A stretch of 64,000 nt of DNA from Entoloma clypeatum (Eukaryota > Basidiomycota > Agaricomycetes > Agaricales > Entolomataceae): the NCBI GenBank assembly GCA_963565915.1, contig CAUXFO010000001.1, positions 1-64,000 of the forward strand. The letters run 5' to 3'. The position numbers were made by a program, and so were the translations under genes. The notes under the pieces are model-generated. The model was not told the origin of the DNA and made no database searches. It saw only the letters and a program-made list of their open reading frames with translations. This document shows, one piece after another, positions 38,552 to 49,734 of the stretch; position 1 is the stretch's first letter, and the number at the start of each line of letters is the position of its first letter.

Positions 38552-40133
38552 CAGTGACTCAAAAAATTGATTCAATGTTTGACATGTTTTGAATATCTGT
38601 TGAATAACTTTGGATCTGATATGAATAATGCCAAGGTGTTGGTAGATGAAAGGAAGAATTTGATCAGGGCCATCCATAAAAAAACATTCATGTAATTTTG
38701 ATTAGTATCCATGGAGATATGATCAGTTTAAAACAGGGACTTATTGAATCAATTATTTGAGGGGATATCAGAAATATCAGAATCTGATGCTCCACTGATT
38801 CTATAGCAACCAATGAGTGGCAAATAGTTGCTATAGTGATGCTATCTTTGATTGGATCTGGACTGAAGGTATTTAAGCAGTCCAAATGCTCTCAGGATAT
38901 TTCAAATTCAACATGTGCCCCATCTCCTCTGCTCAGAAGAAAAACATCCTTTCTCTGGCTGCCAATAGTCATTCCACCTGCTCTATTGCATCTAGCCTGG
39001 GTATCAGTCAGCCTACTGTATCCAGAGTGGTCCAGAACCTCCTTCCCAATCACCAAACTCCTTCTGCTGGTTGTCCTTCCAAGCTTTCCACTACTGCTCA
39101 TCATGCAGTTATTTGACAAATTACAACTGACAAGGCTGCCAATGCTGTGGAGGCCACCAACCACATCAATACCATTATTCCCAGCCCTGACTCCTCACAA
39201 ACCATCAGGAATCTCCTCAAAAGGAATGAGTTCAAGGCGGTAACAGAGAAGAAAAAACCATACCTCAAATTGGCACATCACAAGCAATGGTTGGCCTTTG
39301 CTCTCAAGTACAAGGAGTGGATTGTGGAGGACTGGAAGAGGGTTATTTGGTCAGATGGGAAGCAGTGGATCTGGAAAAAGAAAGGAGAGGGGTTGATTGA
39401 AAGAGAGGTGGAGGCAACACTGAAGTTTTGAGGTGGAAACATCATGGTATGGGGCTGTATGGGATGGAATGGAGTTGGACAACTTGCAGAGGTTGAGGGG
39501 AGGATGGATGGTGATCAGTATGTGGCCATTTGGAGGGTCACTTGCTGCCCAGCATAAATGAAAGTGGAATTTCTGAAGAGGCAGTAATTTTTTAGCAGGA
39601 CAATGACCCCAAGCACATGTCCAACAAGCTCAAAGCTGGATGGAGGAGCAAGAAATTGTGGTCTTGGATTAGCCTTCATAGTCTCCAGATATAAAGATGC
39701 AACAGAGCAGGTGGAATGACTATTGGTGGCCAGAGAAAGGATGTTTTTCTTCTGAAAAAAGGAAATAAGGTGCATGTTGAATTTAAAATATCCTGAGGGA
39801 TTTTGACTGCTTAAATATCTTCAGTCCAGGTCCAATCAAAGATAGCATCACTATAGCAAACTATTTGTCACTCATTGGTTGCTATAGAATCAGTGGAGCA
39901 TCAGATTCTGATATTTCTGATATCCCCTCAAATAATTTCAATGAGTCCCTGTTTTAAACTGATCATATCTCCATGGATACTAATCAAAATTACATAAATG
40001 TTTTTTTGATGGATGGCCCTGATCAAGTGCTTCCTTCCATATCCAACACCTTGGTAATATCCATGTCAGATCCAAAGTTATTCAACAGATATTCAAAAGA
40101 TGTCAAACATTGAATCAATTTTTTGAGTCACTG
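38552..40133 (+). mobile_element. Tc1-like element with ~440-bp inverted arms
   Basis: Terminal inverted repeats begin CAGTGACTCAAAAAATTGA and are flanked by TA (38550-38551, 40134-40135), the Tc1/mariner signature. The arms (about 38552-38994 and 39695-40133) are unusually long. The right arm contains an inverted duplicate of the transposase 5' coding region. The transposase between them is broken. Confidence 0.9.
38916..39660 (+). pseudogene. Tc1-like transposase remnant
   Basis: It starts MCPISSAQKKNILSLAANSH with a helix-turn-helix SSLGISQPTVSRVV, a stop (TGA, 39115), then WKRVIWSDGKQWIWKKKGEG and GGNIMVWGCMGWNGVGQL. These are DDE-domain blocks of Tc1-type transposases; the first catalytic Asp (WSD) is present. 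More stops and frame changes follow, and the FQQDNDPKH-type region survives only as shifted codons near 39598-39620. The C-terminus is missing, replaced by the inverted duplicate of the N-terminus. Confidence 0.82.
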
Positions 40134-40135
40134 TA

Positions 40136-41231
40136 CAAAGTGTGTCACAAGGTGAATACATATGCAGTCATGAGTCCTATTGCTTCAAACTATTATTAAA
40201 TCATGAGGAAAGCACCGTGCATGCCTGCGCGATGTCTTTGGTGCATTGTTTACTATTATTGGTTCAGACCATGGGACCTCTATAACTTGGAATCTGTGGC
40301 AAAATTTGATAAAATAAATACATTCTTGATGATACAACATGCTCACCTACCTAACTGATATAGTAGAAAAGTTTACTTGTTTCTGTGTAGAGATAATGAG
40401 GAGGATGTGCGATATTTTTGGAGATTTGTTTACATGTATTTGACATGTGTGATGCATGTGTGTCGCACATCATGCAACATTGAACCCACACATCCACCCA
40501 TTACTGACTGTGCAATAAGGAGCACACATGCTGAAAAGCTCAGAATATATACATGGATTTTTAATCAATCAGTCATGAGCAGCACAAACTGGTCATAAGC
40601 ATCAAAAATGGTAAAAAACCATTACATCAGCAGCGATTAAAGGCTTGCTTTCACCGATGGCCTGTCGCTGGTTTGTCGCTGGTTTTTTGCCAGTTTTTTG
40701 CTGTGGTGTCTTTCGCTGGTCAATGATATGCTGATCTGTCGTTAGCATTGTTATTTTAATTTGCAGTGTTGCCGGCCCTCAAGACTTGGTTTTGCCAGTG
40801 GCACATTCATTTGCTGATGGCCTGTCGCTGGTCTGTCACTGGTCTTTCGCTGGTTTTTCGCTGTCGTGTCTTTGGCTGGTGAATTATTTGCCGATCTGTC
40901 GTTAGCATCATTCTTTTAATTTGCAGTGTCGCCGGCCCTCAAGACTTGCTTTCGCCGGTGGCTCATCCATTCGCCGATGGCCTGTCGCCATGTCGCCAGT
41001 TCATTGCCGGTCCTTCCCCAGTTTTTTGCCATGGTGTCTTTTGCTGGTGAATTATTCACCGATCTGTTGTATGTTGTCACCCGCAACATTTTTTCTTCGC
41101 CAGTGACATTATTATTTGGCCGTTCGCCGTGGTAAATTCGCTGGTGCTGTAGCAAATTCGCTGCTTCCGTAATTTACCATACACTGTATGTCTTTGCTGG
41201 ACCATAAATTACAATACAATGTAGGTTGAGT
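40136..41231 (-). repeat. Right inverted arm of large element
   Basis: Inverted counterpart of 23336-25070. About 40240-40480 matches the complement of 24780-25000, including the GACATGTGT..CACATGTCAAATACATG segment. Then come three or four subterminal units (TGAATTATT.GCCGATCTGTCGTTAGCAT), then the terminal repeat ending TGTAGGTTGA. It has fewer subterminal units than the left arm. Confidence 0.75.
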
Positions 41232-41491
41232 ATGTGCCCAATCCCATGATGTACAAATAATATACAAATAAGTAGACCAGTATATAAAACTGTCCTTATT
41301 CTCTGTGCAATATGACGCTCTTACCAAGTAACCCCCACCTTGCCAACACCTCCCAAGGTTAGTAGTAAGGTTCCTCTCTATCGTAGATACATGTTCTGTA
41401 GTGTGTAGCATAGAGTAACTACTAGGACTGCAAGATGACACATCCGCTGTGATCACCTCCAGTGTTGATGTGATTGTATGCTGTTCCAACA
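41232..41491 (+). repeat. Copia-3 5' LTR, second fragment, and adjacent PBS
   Basis: The remainder of the LTR after the large insertion, matching 48688-48944 and ending GCTGTTCCAACA. GTTATGAGCCC follows directly. It resembles the initiator tRNA-Met half-tRNA primer site used by Copia-1 and -2, with one change. Confidence 0.85.
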
Positions 41492-41888
41492 AGTTATGAG
41501 CCCTGAGACTCGCCATTGCGCTTGTTGCTGGCAGTCTTAGTAGACTCAATGCCGCTACATCGCGAACACGATAGATCAAGTGCATCTTGATTTGTACATA
41601 CAACATTAATGGTTATGTGGATGTTTAATCCCACATTATTGTGTAGCGTGATGAGCTAGTAGATCCGGGCGATAATACCCCAATGATCACGATGCCCATC
41701 CACCTCCATACATGTGTCTACCAGTTAACTCTGTGTACAATGTTGAACATGGAATAGGGGTCTGATGGACCCTAGTGGAGTAAAACACATGTTGCTGTGT
41801 CCCTGTTTCATCTAAGATCCAGCGATTTGACATGTGACTGATGCATTCTATTTCCAGTCTTTTGCACTCTCACCCTTCGCATCAAATC

Positions 41889-43264
41889 ATGTCTTCTTTT
41901 GATTACAAATCTGCTGTCATCAAGATGACCAGCTCTAACTGGAAGAAGTGGAGCGATAAGATGACAGGGTTCTTACAGTTTGAAGGGACCTGGATGTGGG
42001 TATCCAGGGATTGGCCACAACCCTCCGCATTGATGTCCACTTCGAAAGCGAAAGACAAGAAAGAGCTCTGCAGGTGGAAGGAGAGAGAGACTTGAAAGCA
42101 CATGGTGTGATCGTCTTATCTCTGGTGGAATCTGTAAAGCATGTGGTTACAGCATTCCAGACTTTGAAAGAGGTTTGGAATCAGCTGAAGACTCTCTTTG
42201 AGAAAAGGCCCCAACAAGATGTTCAAGGACTTTGCCTTGACTCTCAATTGGCACCTGTCCGGTGGTGACCCCTGTCCAGAATTCTCCAAATTCCATGATC
42301 TCTTGGCACGCCTTGATGGGCACAAGATCCCCTTCGCTCTGGAATTGCAAGGGATGCTTGCTGTGCACCGTCTACCTCCCAAATGGAGACATCTTGGTTC
42401 ACATCTGGCCAAAGAATGGAAGTTAGACACTTTCAAACTTACCGATGTTGAAGAGATTGTGACCGCGGAGTACATGCACATACAAGCCAAAGCAGAACTT
42501 CCAGCTGCCAACAAGATCTCCGCTGTCAAGTGGAAAGGACAGGAACCCTGCTGGCATAATGGTCTGGGACCTGCTGATGCTTCTGGTTCAAACCAGAATT
42601 CCAGCAAACCTCATCAACAGAACAAAGGAAAGAGAAAGGCAAAGGAGACACCATTGAACAACTCCGGTGATCAAAACAAGAAGCAGCTGTTTGTACCCAA
42701 AAAGGAAGGGTTGTGGAGTTGGAAAAGGCCCAGCACGCCCAAGAGGCCGCTGCAGGCGACACCGCTGGCTGCTCTCATGTTGCCTGATCGGCAATGACTA
42801 TGAATCTGCCGACACCTCCCTTCACCACTGTCACAGGCTCGGGACGCCTCATTCCCCCCCAACAATCTTCTACTCCGACGACTGACCCCCGTTGTCGTCC
42901 TCCTCTCGAATCATGGTTGACATCTAGTCCCACTGAACATATCATGACTGCAGGTGTGAGAGAGCTTCTTGATCGCATGACAAACACATCTGTAAGCAAC
43001 CATCAATGTACCCTGAGATGCAGGCAGCGCATGATGTTGTCACATCTCTTGGCATTGTGGGAACATTCCAGAACCTCCAAAACATCAATAACATCATATA
43101 CTCTAAAGACATTCTAGGGATATATTCAACCCCTAACAATGAGTTAATGGACGAAGCTTCCCTGTTCCTGATGGAGCATCAAGATTATGATGCCAATATA
43201 GTGATGGACTTCGAGGAGGAATACGAGTATGACAAAGATGAACCTGGACTGTCCAAGCGGATGG
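41889..43264 (+). pseudogene. Copia-3 gag remnant
   Basis: It starts MSSFDYKSAVIKMTSSNWKK (a UBN2/DUF4219-like gag opening) and then shifts frame near 42030-42200. LDTFKLTDVEEIVTAEYMH and a Lys-rich linker follow. A further open piece with EEEYEYDKDEPGLSKR ends at the MITE at 43265. Several frameshifts and stops are present. I see no zinc knuckle. Confidence 0.75.
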
Positions 43265-44405
43265 TAGTGTTCAAAAGTTCGGTCCGGTCCGGTCTTTTGG
43301 CCAAAAAAGGAAAGACCGAGACTGAGACCAGTCTTTCAGCACCACCAATTTTGGAAAAACCAGACTGAACCATGTGAAACCAGTCTTTCCTGGCTGCCAA
43401 ACAAGGACCGAACCAGTCTTAACCAGTCTCAACCAGTTTTTTCATGCTCTGACATGTCATGCTCCACTTTCACCACCTCTCACCCATTTTTTGCCTTCTC
43501 ACATCCCAACAGCCACCTCTCGTCCCCAATGGGCTCCTCAATGCCCAACGGCCTCCTTGCATGCCCAATGGCCACCTCTTGTCCATAACGCCTCCTGCAT
43601 GCCCAACAGCCCCTTCTCATGCCCAACTGCCATGAGTCATGCCCAACAGCGTATACTCATGTCCAATGACATCTACTCATGTCTAATGGCATCCACTCAT
43701 GCCCAGCTGCGAGGATGGGGCTGGGGTTCCTCCATCCACACCCAACGGCCTCCTCATGTGCCCAACTGCCATGAGTCACACCCACTCGCATCCAACAGCA
43801 TCTCTTCGAGCCCAATGGCCCCTTCTTGTGCCCAACTGCCACGAGTCATGCCCAACAGCATATACTCATGTCCAATGGCATCTACTCATGTCTAACGGCG
43901 TCCACTCATGCCAAACAGTGTCCACTCATGCCAAACAGTGTCCACTCGCATCCAACAGTGTCCACTCGCATCCAACGGCATCCACTCATGTCCAGTGGTG
44001 TCCACTCATGCCCAGCTGCAAGGATGGGGCTAGGGTTCCCAGCAGGGTGCAGTACGACATGTGCATGCTGCATGCATGCGTCTCCTAGTTATTTTTTGTA
44101 GTTGTATTACATGTTTCCTCTACTGCGAAAATGCACATGGAAACTCAAACCCATTGCTACTTGTGTGTAGGTACACTGCATCGACCCGTGGGTCGATGCT
44201 TATAGTATATGAAAGACCCGTTTGAGATTGAGACCGGTTTAAACCAGTCTCTGGCTGGTCTCTCACAATTTTTTCTTCATTGAAACCAGAGCCCAAGGGG
44301 TCTCAAAATGTGAGAGACCGAGACCAAAGTTCGGTCTTTTTCAGTCCCATTTTTGGTCCAGTCCAGTCTGGTTCTGGTCCACTAAGACTGAACCTTGAAA
44401 CACTA
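43265..44405. mobile_element. hAT-like MITE carrying a 20-bp minisatellite
   Basis: A 1141-bp insertion in Copia-3 with inverted ends TAGTGTTCAAAAGTTCGGTC and, at the right, the complement of TAGTGTTTCAAGGTTCAGTC. Flanking octamers GCGGATGG and GCGGACAT agree at six of eight positions, suggesting a decayed 8-bp TSD as in hAT elements. Subterminal GAGACCAGTCT-type repeats occur at both ends. It encodes no transposase. Confidence 0.65.
43590..44025. repeat. 20-bp minisatellite inside the MITE
   Basis: Clear 20-bp period, e.g. units CCAAACAGTGTCCACTCATG and TCCAACGGCATCCACTCATG from about 43870 to 44010, with an earlier block at 43620-43700. On the opposite strand the core reads CATGAGTGG...GTTGGGC, the same word as the arrays at 750-875, 6652-7003 and 11987-12140. 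Open frames across it are repeat artefacts. Confidence 0.85.
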
Positions 44406-46602
44406 GCGGACATGTTTCAGTTGGGCAGATGATGTTGACGACGAGCTTTTCGGAGGTTCATCATGTGACGACCTGAGGTACGTTCTTTCACTAGTTTCAC
44501 ATGAGCACACAAGGACAGAAGAACACACCCAGATTTGTGATGAGTCACTAGAACTGGGTCGTAGTTATTTTAAATCACCTGTCATTGCTGCCTCCTTCAT
44601 GGAGGAAATCTATGATTATTTTGCCTCATGTTCGAAATGTAAGAACAAATCTTAAGATACTAATGATGCCAAGTGGATCATGGATTCCGGCGCTAGTATG
44701 CACTTCACCTCAGAGATGAGTGACTTTGCAACATATAAAGAAGAGAAATCAATCTGTACTGCCCAAACTGCAGGCAAAGCAAAGATTTTTATAAAAGGAA
44801 AAGGGACTGCATTTATCACTCACACAATACCATTGCATAAAGGAAAGCCAAGAAGTCTAACGACTCAGCTTTATCCAGTTTTACACATCCCAGAGCTTTC
44901 CACTTGCCTCATGTGTGTACTAAGATGTGAACCTTATTTTCCCGGTTCAACAATGTACTGGGTAAATACATGCATTAAACAAATCATGCAGCTAAATGCT
45001 AGAAATATTGATGTCTATAAAGCCGATTACAGTATTTGGCATCAGCGGTTTGCACACCCTGATAAAGATGTCCTGAAAAAGGCACCCAATGCATGTCATG
45101 GATTTCCAAGGGATGTCCAATTTCCCCTTAAGAATAAGCCATGCTGTCCTTGCGCAGAAGCGAAGTTGAGGTTGAAAAGCTTCCCTCCTTCATCTTCATG
45201 TGCTTCCAGACCCTTTGAGTTGCTCCATTCGGACCTCAAAGAGTTTCCAATCGCCTCCTATCACAAATTTAAATACTACATCAGCTTCTTGGATGACTAT
45301 CCTGGGCATGCTTGGACGGTATTGTTGAAACTCAAATCCAATACCTCTGATGCATTCAAAAAGTGGACAACACTTATGGAAACCTAGTTTAATGCCCAAT
45401 TTCACTGATGGCGTTTTGATGGAGGTGGAGAGTTCAAAAAAGAAACTGGGGTAGTAAAATACCTCGAGCATCTTGGAATTGCCATGGAGATTTCAGCTCC
45501 TAATACACCTCAACAAAATGGTTGAGCTGAAAGAATTAACCACACCATTGTAGAAAAAGCACAGGTGATGTGATTTGCCACCTGCTTACCACAATCATGG
45601 TGGGAGTTTTGTGTTGTACACACCATGCATGTCTACAATTGCACACCAATTAAACAACTTTATTGGCAAACACTGTTTGAATCTCTAAAAGGGGAAAAAA
45701 TAGATGTATCTAATCTCCATGTTTTAGGCTGTGCTGTGTTATGCTTAACAAACCGTTCCAAGGTTCGGGCAGAGTATGCAGGAAAGTGGAAAGGCAAAGA
45801 GCAAAGTGATTGCTAAATCTAAGGAATCTACTATAGTACAAGAGGTTTATATAGGTACTGACTATAGGCGGTAGCGGATGAGTCAGTACTGCGGAAGGCA
45901 GTGCGCATGAGTAAGGCGACTGCGGAAGGCTATGTACAGTGAGTAAGCTGACTGTGGAAAGCGAGTCAGTGTGGGAGCGAAGTATACTAAAGGGGATGAC
46001 GAAGTAATGTAATGAGTCAGACTGGAAATCGAAGGTTGCAAAAGTAGACATTAGACATAGTAAGCTCATAAGAGGGCGCCGAGTCGGGCCGATAAGTAAA
46101 AGATATGACGTGGTCCTCATACCGTAGAGTCCGTAACATGTTGCCTATGTTTATATTCCTGAAGAACGCTGTGTGAATGAATTAAATCCATGTGCAGAGC
46201 TTATGACCTTCATGGGTTTTAAACCAGGAATGAAAGCATATCAGTTTATGACTGATAAAAACAGTATCTTTATTGATACTACTGCGGTATTTGATGAAAC
46301 ACTCTTTCCAAGATGTCCAGATACCAAAGTGCCACAACACACACCCATGGAAAATGAGCCTTCCCTTGATGAGTCTCAGGATGACGGAAACCCTGATGAC
46401 GATGTTGATGACCACTTTGGAGACGGATATGTTCATTATCATTCCCGCTGGCATAATCAGCCAAGCGGAGATGAATCCTCCAATCCCCCTTCCACTCCAA
46501 ATGGAAACCAGCGCAACGGCGCTGATGTACCACCTTCGAATCAGGATGACCCTGAGGTCCAGCACCAGCTGGCAAATCCTCCGCCTGCTGATGTCCCTTG
46601 AC
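44406..46602 (+). pseudogene. Copia-3 protease-integrase remnant
   Basis: Protease site WIMDSGASMHF at about 44671-44703, integrase WHQRFAHPD, a C..C pair near 45140, HSDLKEFPIASYHKFKYY, FLDDYPGHAW, DGGGEF (after stops near 45386 and 45406) and NG-stop-AERINHT near 45520. The solo LTR at 45737-46138 splits the Leu-Gly-Cys-Ala/Ala-Tyr-Val-Tyr block. After it AYVYIPEERC and a Pro/Asp-rich linker follow. At least two stops replace arginine codons conserved in Copia-1 (NGRAERINRT, ALRFDACLP). Confidence 0.85.
45737..46138 (-). mobile_element. Solo LTR of Gypsy C type in Copia-3 integrase
   Basis: A 402-bp complete LTR in reverse orientation, bounded by TGCTG (45732-45736) and TGTTG (46139-46143), a target duplication with one mismatch. 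Removing it restores the Copia integrase reading Gly-Cys-Ala...Tyr-Val-Tyr. It is closely similar to 58855-59256 reversed. Confidence 0.9.
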
Positions 46603-47009
46603 CACGAAGGAATGCTAATCCACCTCAATGGGAAGGCAACATTTATGGGGAGCAATGGCACCCCTCACAACAACAATGCAACATCAATTGCACACACTCT
46701 TGGCATGAAGCTGTGAATTGAGAAAAACAGCAGCATGAACCTTCCCAGCTCTGCAATGTTTCCTGATCACAACAGGAAGAAGTGGAACCTAGTTTCCCCT
46801 TAGCCCCACCTGACGCAGGGCCTAGTGGATCTTCTGGTACTCCTCCTGATGACCCCAAAGTTCCTGATGATGAACCTTTGGAAGATACGGATGCGGAGAG
46901 CTTACTGTGTGAAATGATGAATGATGTGGAGCTAGGTCCAAGAGCATTTAACTTGTACCTAGAATGATTAGTTCGGAAATGAGGGGGAGACACGAAACAG
47001 ATCACTGAG

Positions 47010-48609
47010 TTGAATGCACTACTTGCATCAGCCATTCCTCACTCTGAATCTAATCTCTCACAGTTCTGTGATATCTGGGAGATGAAGTTTTGTGACATTG
47101 CCAAAATGCCGAAAAACCTCCAGGATGAGTGGTTGGACACATGCTGTAAGGAACTTGATAGCATCAAGCGGGGTGATGTCTATGATCTAACACCTTTACC
47201 GACTGGACGGAAGGCCATCGGATCACAATGGGTCTTCAACATAAAGACCGACGGCCATAAAAAGGCTCGGCTTGTTGCACAAGGGTTCTCACAAATTGAG
47301 GGAATCAATTTCGACGAGGTATGCTCTCCCATAGTTCGATTCGAGACAGCACATCTCGTACATCTCATGCTCACTACCACCGTGCTTGAGAGTTGGGTGA
47401 TTCTTGCGCTAGACATAGCTGCTGCTTTCCTTTATGGGAAACTCCAGGAAGAGTTATACATGATGCAACCTGAAGGCTTCAAAGTAAAGTAAAAGGCAAA
47501 GAACTTCGAGTTTGGCACTTGCATAAGGCAATTTACAGTTTAAAGCAAGCTGGACTTGCATGGTGGCATGCCATGGAGAAATCCATGAAGAAACTAGGTT
47601 TCTGAAGGGTCATATCTGATGCCAGAATCTTTGTTTTTTTTTTCTATTCCCTGAACAGAACCATTGTACTAGCAATAATCTATGTCGATGATGCAATGTT
47701 CATGGGACCAGACACTAAGCTTACAACTGTTAAAAGAGCTGAATTCATGGCTATTTGGGAATCTCGTGATCTAGGAGAACCCACTAAATTCTTGAGAATG
47801 CACATTACGCGTACCAAGAATACAATCATGATCGATCAATGTGCCTATTTACAGAAAGTAGTAGAGAGATTCGGCACGACAAATGCAACAATTGCCAAGA
47901 CTCCCCTACCTACTGGATACAAGCCGACAGCAAATGCTGGCACTGCCACTGCTGCACTTCAATCACAATTTCAGCAGATCATAGGGTCTCTGCTATATTT
48001 AATGATTGGTACATGACCTGACATTGCCTTTGGCATGATTCTGTTATCACAGTTCTCAGCAAATCCTATCCAGAAACACATTGATAAAGCAAAGTACATA
48101 ATCCACTATCTCATGGGCACTTCTGATTACCGACTGACATATTCCAGTGATCAAAATGTGGGCTTACATGCCTACATGGATTCTGACTGGGCATCCAATG
48201 AAATTAAGTGTTGAAGCTGCACCAGCTTTTTCCTGAAGCTTGCAGGTGCTTCTGTAGGCTGGACTTGTCATCTACAAAAAACCATTGCTCACTCATCTAC
48301 TAGTACATGATTGCGGCTGCCAAGTAAAATGGGTAATCCAACTCTTCCAGGAGATTGGCTTCCTAATGCAGAATGTCCCAATCTATGCTGACAATCATGG
48401 CTCACTTTATTGGGAACAACCCTGTACAGGAACGCCGTACTAAACATATTGATCTAAGTAATCACATCATCCAAGAGTACGTCTCTCATGGATTGATCAA
48501 TGTAGAGTACATTGAAGACACATCCAATCCCATGGATATGCTAACTAAAAATCTTAGTTGGGAACTCTTTGAAAGATGTCGCCAACATTTAGGCTTGATA
48601 TTTTCATAA
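47010..48609 (+). pseudogene. Copia-3 reverse transcriptase-RNase H remnant
   Basis: RT blocks are PLPTGRKAIGSQWVF, ARLVAQGFSQIEGINFDE, LDIAAAFLYG, the catalytic IIYVDDAMF at about 47675, and LLYLMIGT followed by TGA at 48014 where Copia-1 has CGA (MIGTRPD). RNase H keeps DSDWASNE, then more stops. The tail RRTKHIDLSNH and NPMDMLTK is still recognisable. Several breaks rule out function. Confidence 0.88.
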
Positions 48610-48635
48610 TTCGATGTATACACATTGAGGGGGAG

Positions 48636-48944
48636 TGTTGAACAAATTCCACTCCTATAGATATTTCATCTATAGCATCATGTGCCCAATCCCATGATGT
48701 ACAAATAATATACAAATAAGTAGACTAGTATATAAGACTGTCCTTATTCTCTGTGCAATATAACACTCTTACCAAGTAACCCCCACCTTGCAAACACCTC
48801 CCAAGGTTAGTAGTAAGGTTCCTCTCTATCGTAGATACATGTTCTGTAGCGTGTAGCACAGAGTAACTACTAGGACTGCAAGATGACACATCCGTTGTGA
48901 TCACATCACCTCCAGCATTGATGTGATTGTATGCTGTTCCAACA
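48636..48944 (+). repeat. Copia-3 3' LTR
   Basis: A 309-bp LTR from TGTTGAACAAATTCC to GCTGTTCCAACA, preceded by a GAGGGGGAG polypurine tract and followed by TGACC, which duplicates 23274-23278. Confidence 0.92.
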
Positions 48945-49420
48945 TGACCATCAATATGCTCTCTCCTTTTGGCAAGCTTCTTGTGAATCAATGTGACAAT
49001 GATGAAGAACTTGATTGCTCTAAGCTTTCAAGCCAATATCCACCCAGTGACAACTCCGATCCCATACAGCCCTCCATTCTATACACACATGAAGGCAACA
49101 TTGAGGATGCTGTTGCTGATGAAATGCCGTGCAATAATGTATCATCTGAAGTCATGATCCAGGGCCAGAAAACATCCAAAGCAAAAGCTCTCTGCCTTCA
49201 AATGACATACCATGCAAACCGCTCATCGACAGATTGTCTAAAACATGTTCAACAGCTTCCTTGTTTTGATGCTACAGGCTCTTCTGCATCCCAACTGATT
49301 GCATTGAGTGTTAGCGATTTGGGTATCTCTTTCCTTCATATTGGTAACCCTGTTGCAATACCAGTTTGGTGTGATGAACTTCTTGTTTTGGCTATGTTGA
49401 GGCGATGCTAAGTCAAACAA
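48945..49420 (+). pseudogene. Gene X, piece 3 (transposase-like protein)
   Basis: When Copia-3 is removed, piece 2 (SADLT) reads directly into INMLSPFGKLLV here. Further blocks are IEDAVADEMP, KTSKAKALCLQMTYH and SSTDCLKHVQQLPCFD, matching my memory of the C-terminal half of the same agaricomycete family (RPFGRLL, SKARAL, STDRLRRVQ). Coding similarity stops at LVLAMLRRC, where the Gypsy D LTR begins. The remainder should lie beyond Gypsy D, outside the window. Confidence 0.62.
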
Positions 49421-49723
49421 TGTTGCGAGCCCAAACTTAGGAACTTAGAGTGAGGAATGTGGAAAGATAAAGAAGGGGCTGTATTGCCAAGAGACCCAGT
49501 GGGAATCTCAAGAGAACAAGCTATCAAATACAAGTGAAAGTACCCTACTTATATATGTAAATACCATGAGGCTGCGTTGAGGCAGCGTCATGCTGCACAA
49601 CTCCGGATCCTTCGCATCCTGCTGCGTGATAATGATAAGATGTCCTCATGTACAATACAATGTAGATAAGATAAGATCAAAATAAGATAAGATAAAGTGA
49701 AAAGTGAAAATATGATCATAACA
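49421..49723 (-). repeat. Gypsy D 3' LTR
   Basis: A probable 303-bp LTR. The plus strand starts TGTTGCGAGCCC and ends GATCATAACA. On the minus strand a TATATAAG box lies near 49546-49553. The right boundary is fixed by the polypurine tract; the left is inferred from the loss of gene X homology and the TG. Confidence 0.72.
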
Positions 49724-49734
49724 TTACCCCCTTT

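Larger units (their letters stand above)
23336..41231. mobile_element. Large long-inverted-repeat DNA element (host of Gypsy B)
   Basis: It is inserted in the Copia-3 5' LTR with an exact 13-bp duplication ATGTGCCCAATCC (23323-23335, 41232-41244). Its ends are inverted copies, TCAACCTACACTGTAATTTACGG on the left and its variant complement on the right. The inverted homology continues for about a kilobase. Removing nested guests leaves about 3.5 kb of its own sequence. I found no transposase inside, so it is probably non-autonomous. Long inverted repeats with a longish TSD come closest to Mutator-like elements (9-11 bp TSD), but 13 bp is outside the usual range. Confidence 0.72.
23279..48944 (+). 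mobile_element. Copia-3, old Copia element expanded by nested insertions
   Basis: Its outer ends carry a shared LTR sequence starting TGTTGAA.. AATTCCACTCC. The 3' LTR is 48636-48944, and the 5' LTR is split into 23279-23335 and 41232-41491. A TGACC duplication flanks the whole (23274-23278 and 48945-48949), and gene X reads in frame across it. Internal regions are gag (41889-43264), protease-integrase (44406-46600) and RT-RNase H (47010-48609), all with several stops. Nested guests are the inverted-repeat element 23336-41231, a MITE and a solo LTR. The two LTRs differ by several percent, so it is the oldest dated insertion here. Confidence 0.9.

Noticed and set aside
43374..44101. Open frames of 90-170 codons rich in Cys, His, Pro and Thr
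   Set aside because: They run through the 20-bp minisatellite of the MITE; the periodic peptide follows the DNA repeat, not a protein family.
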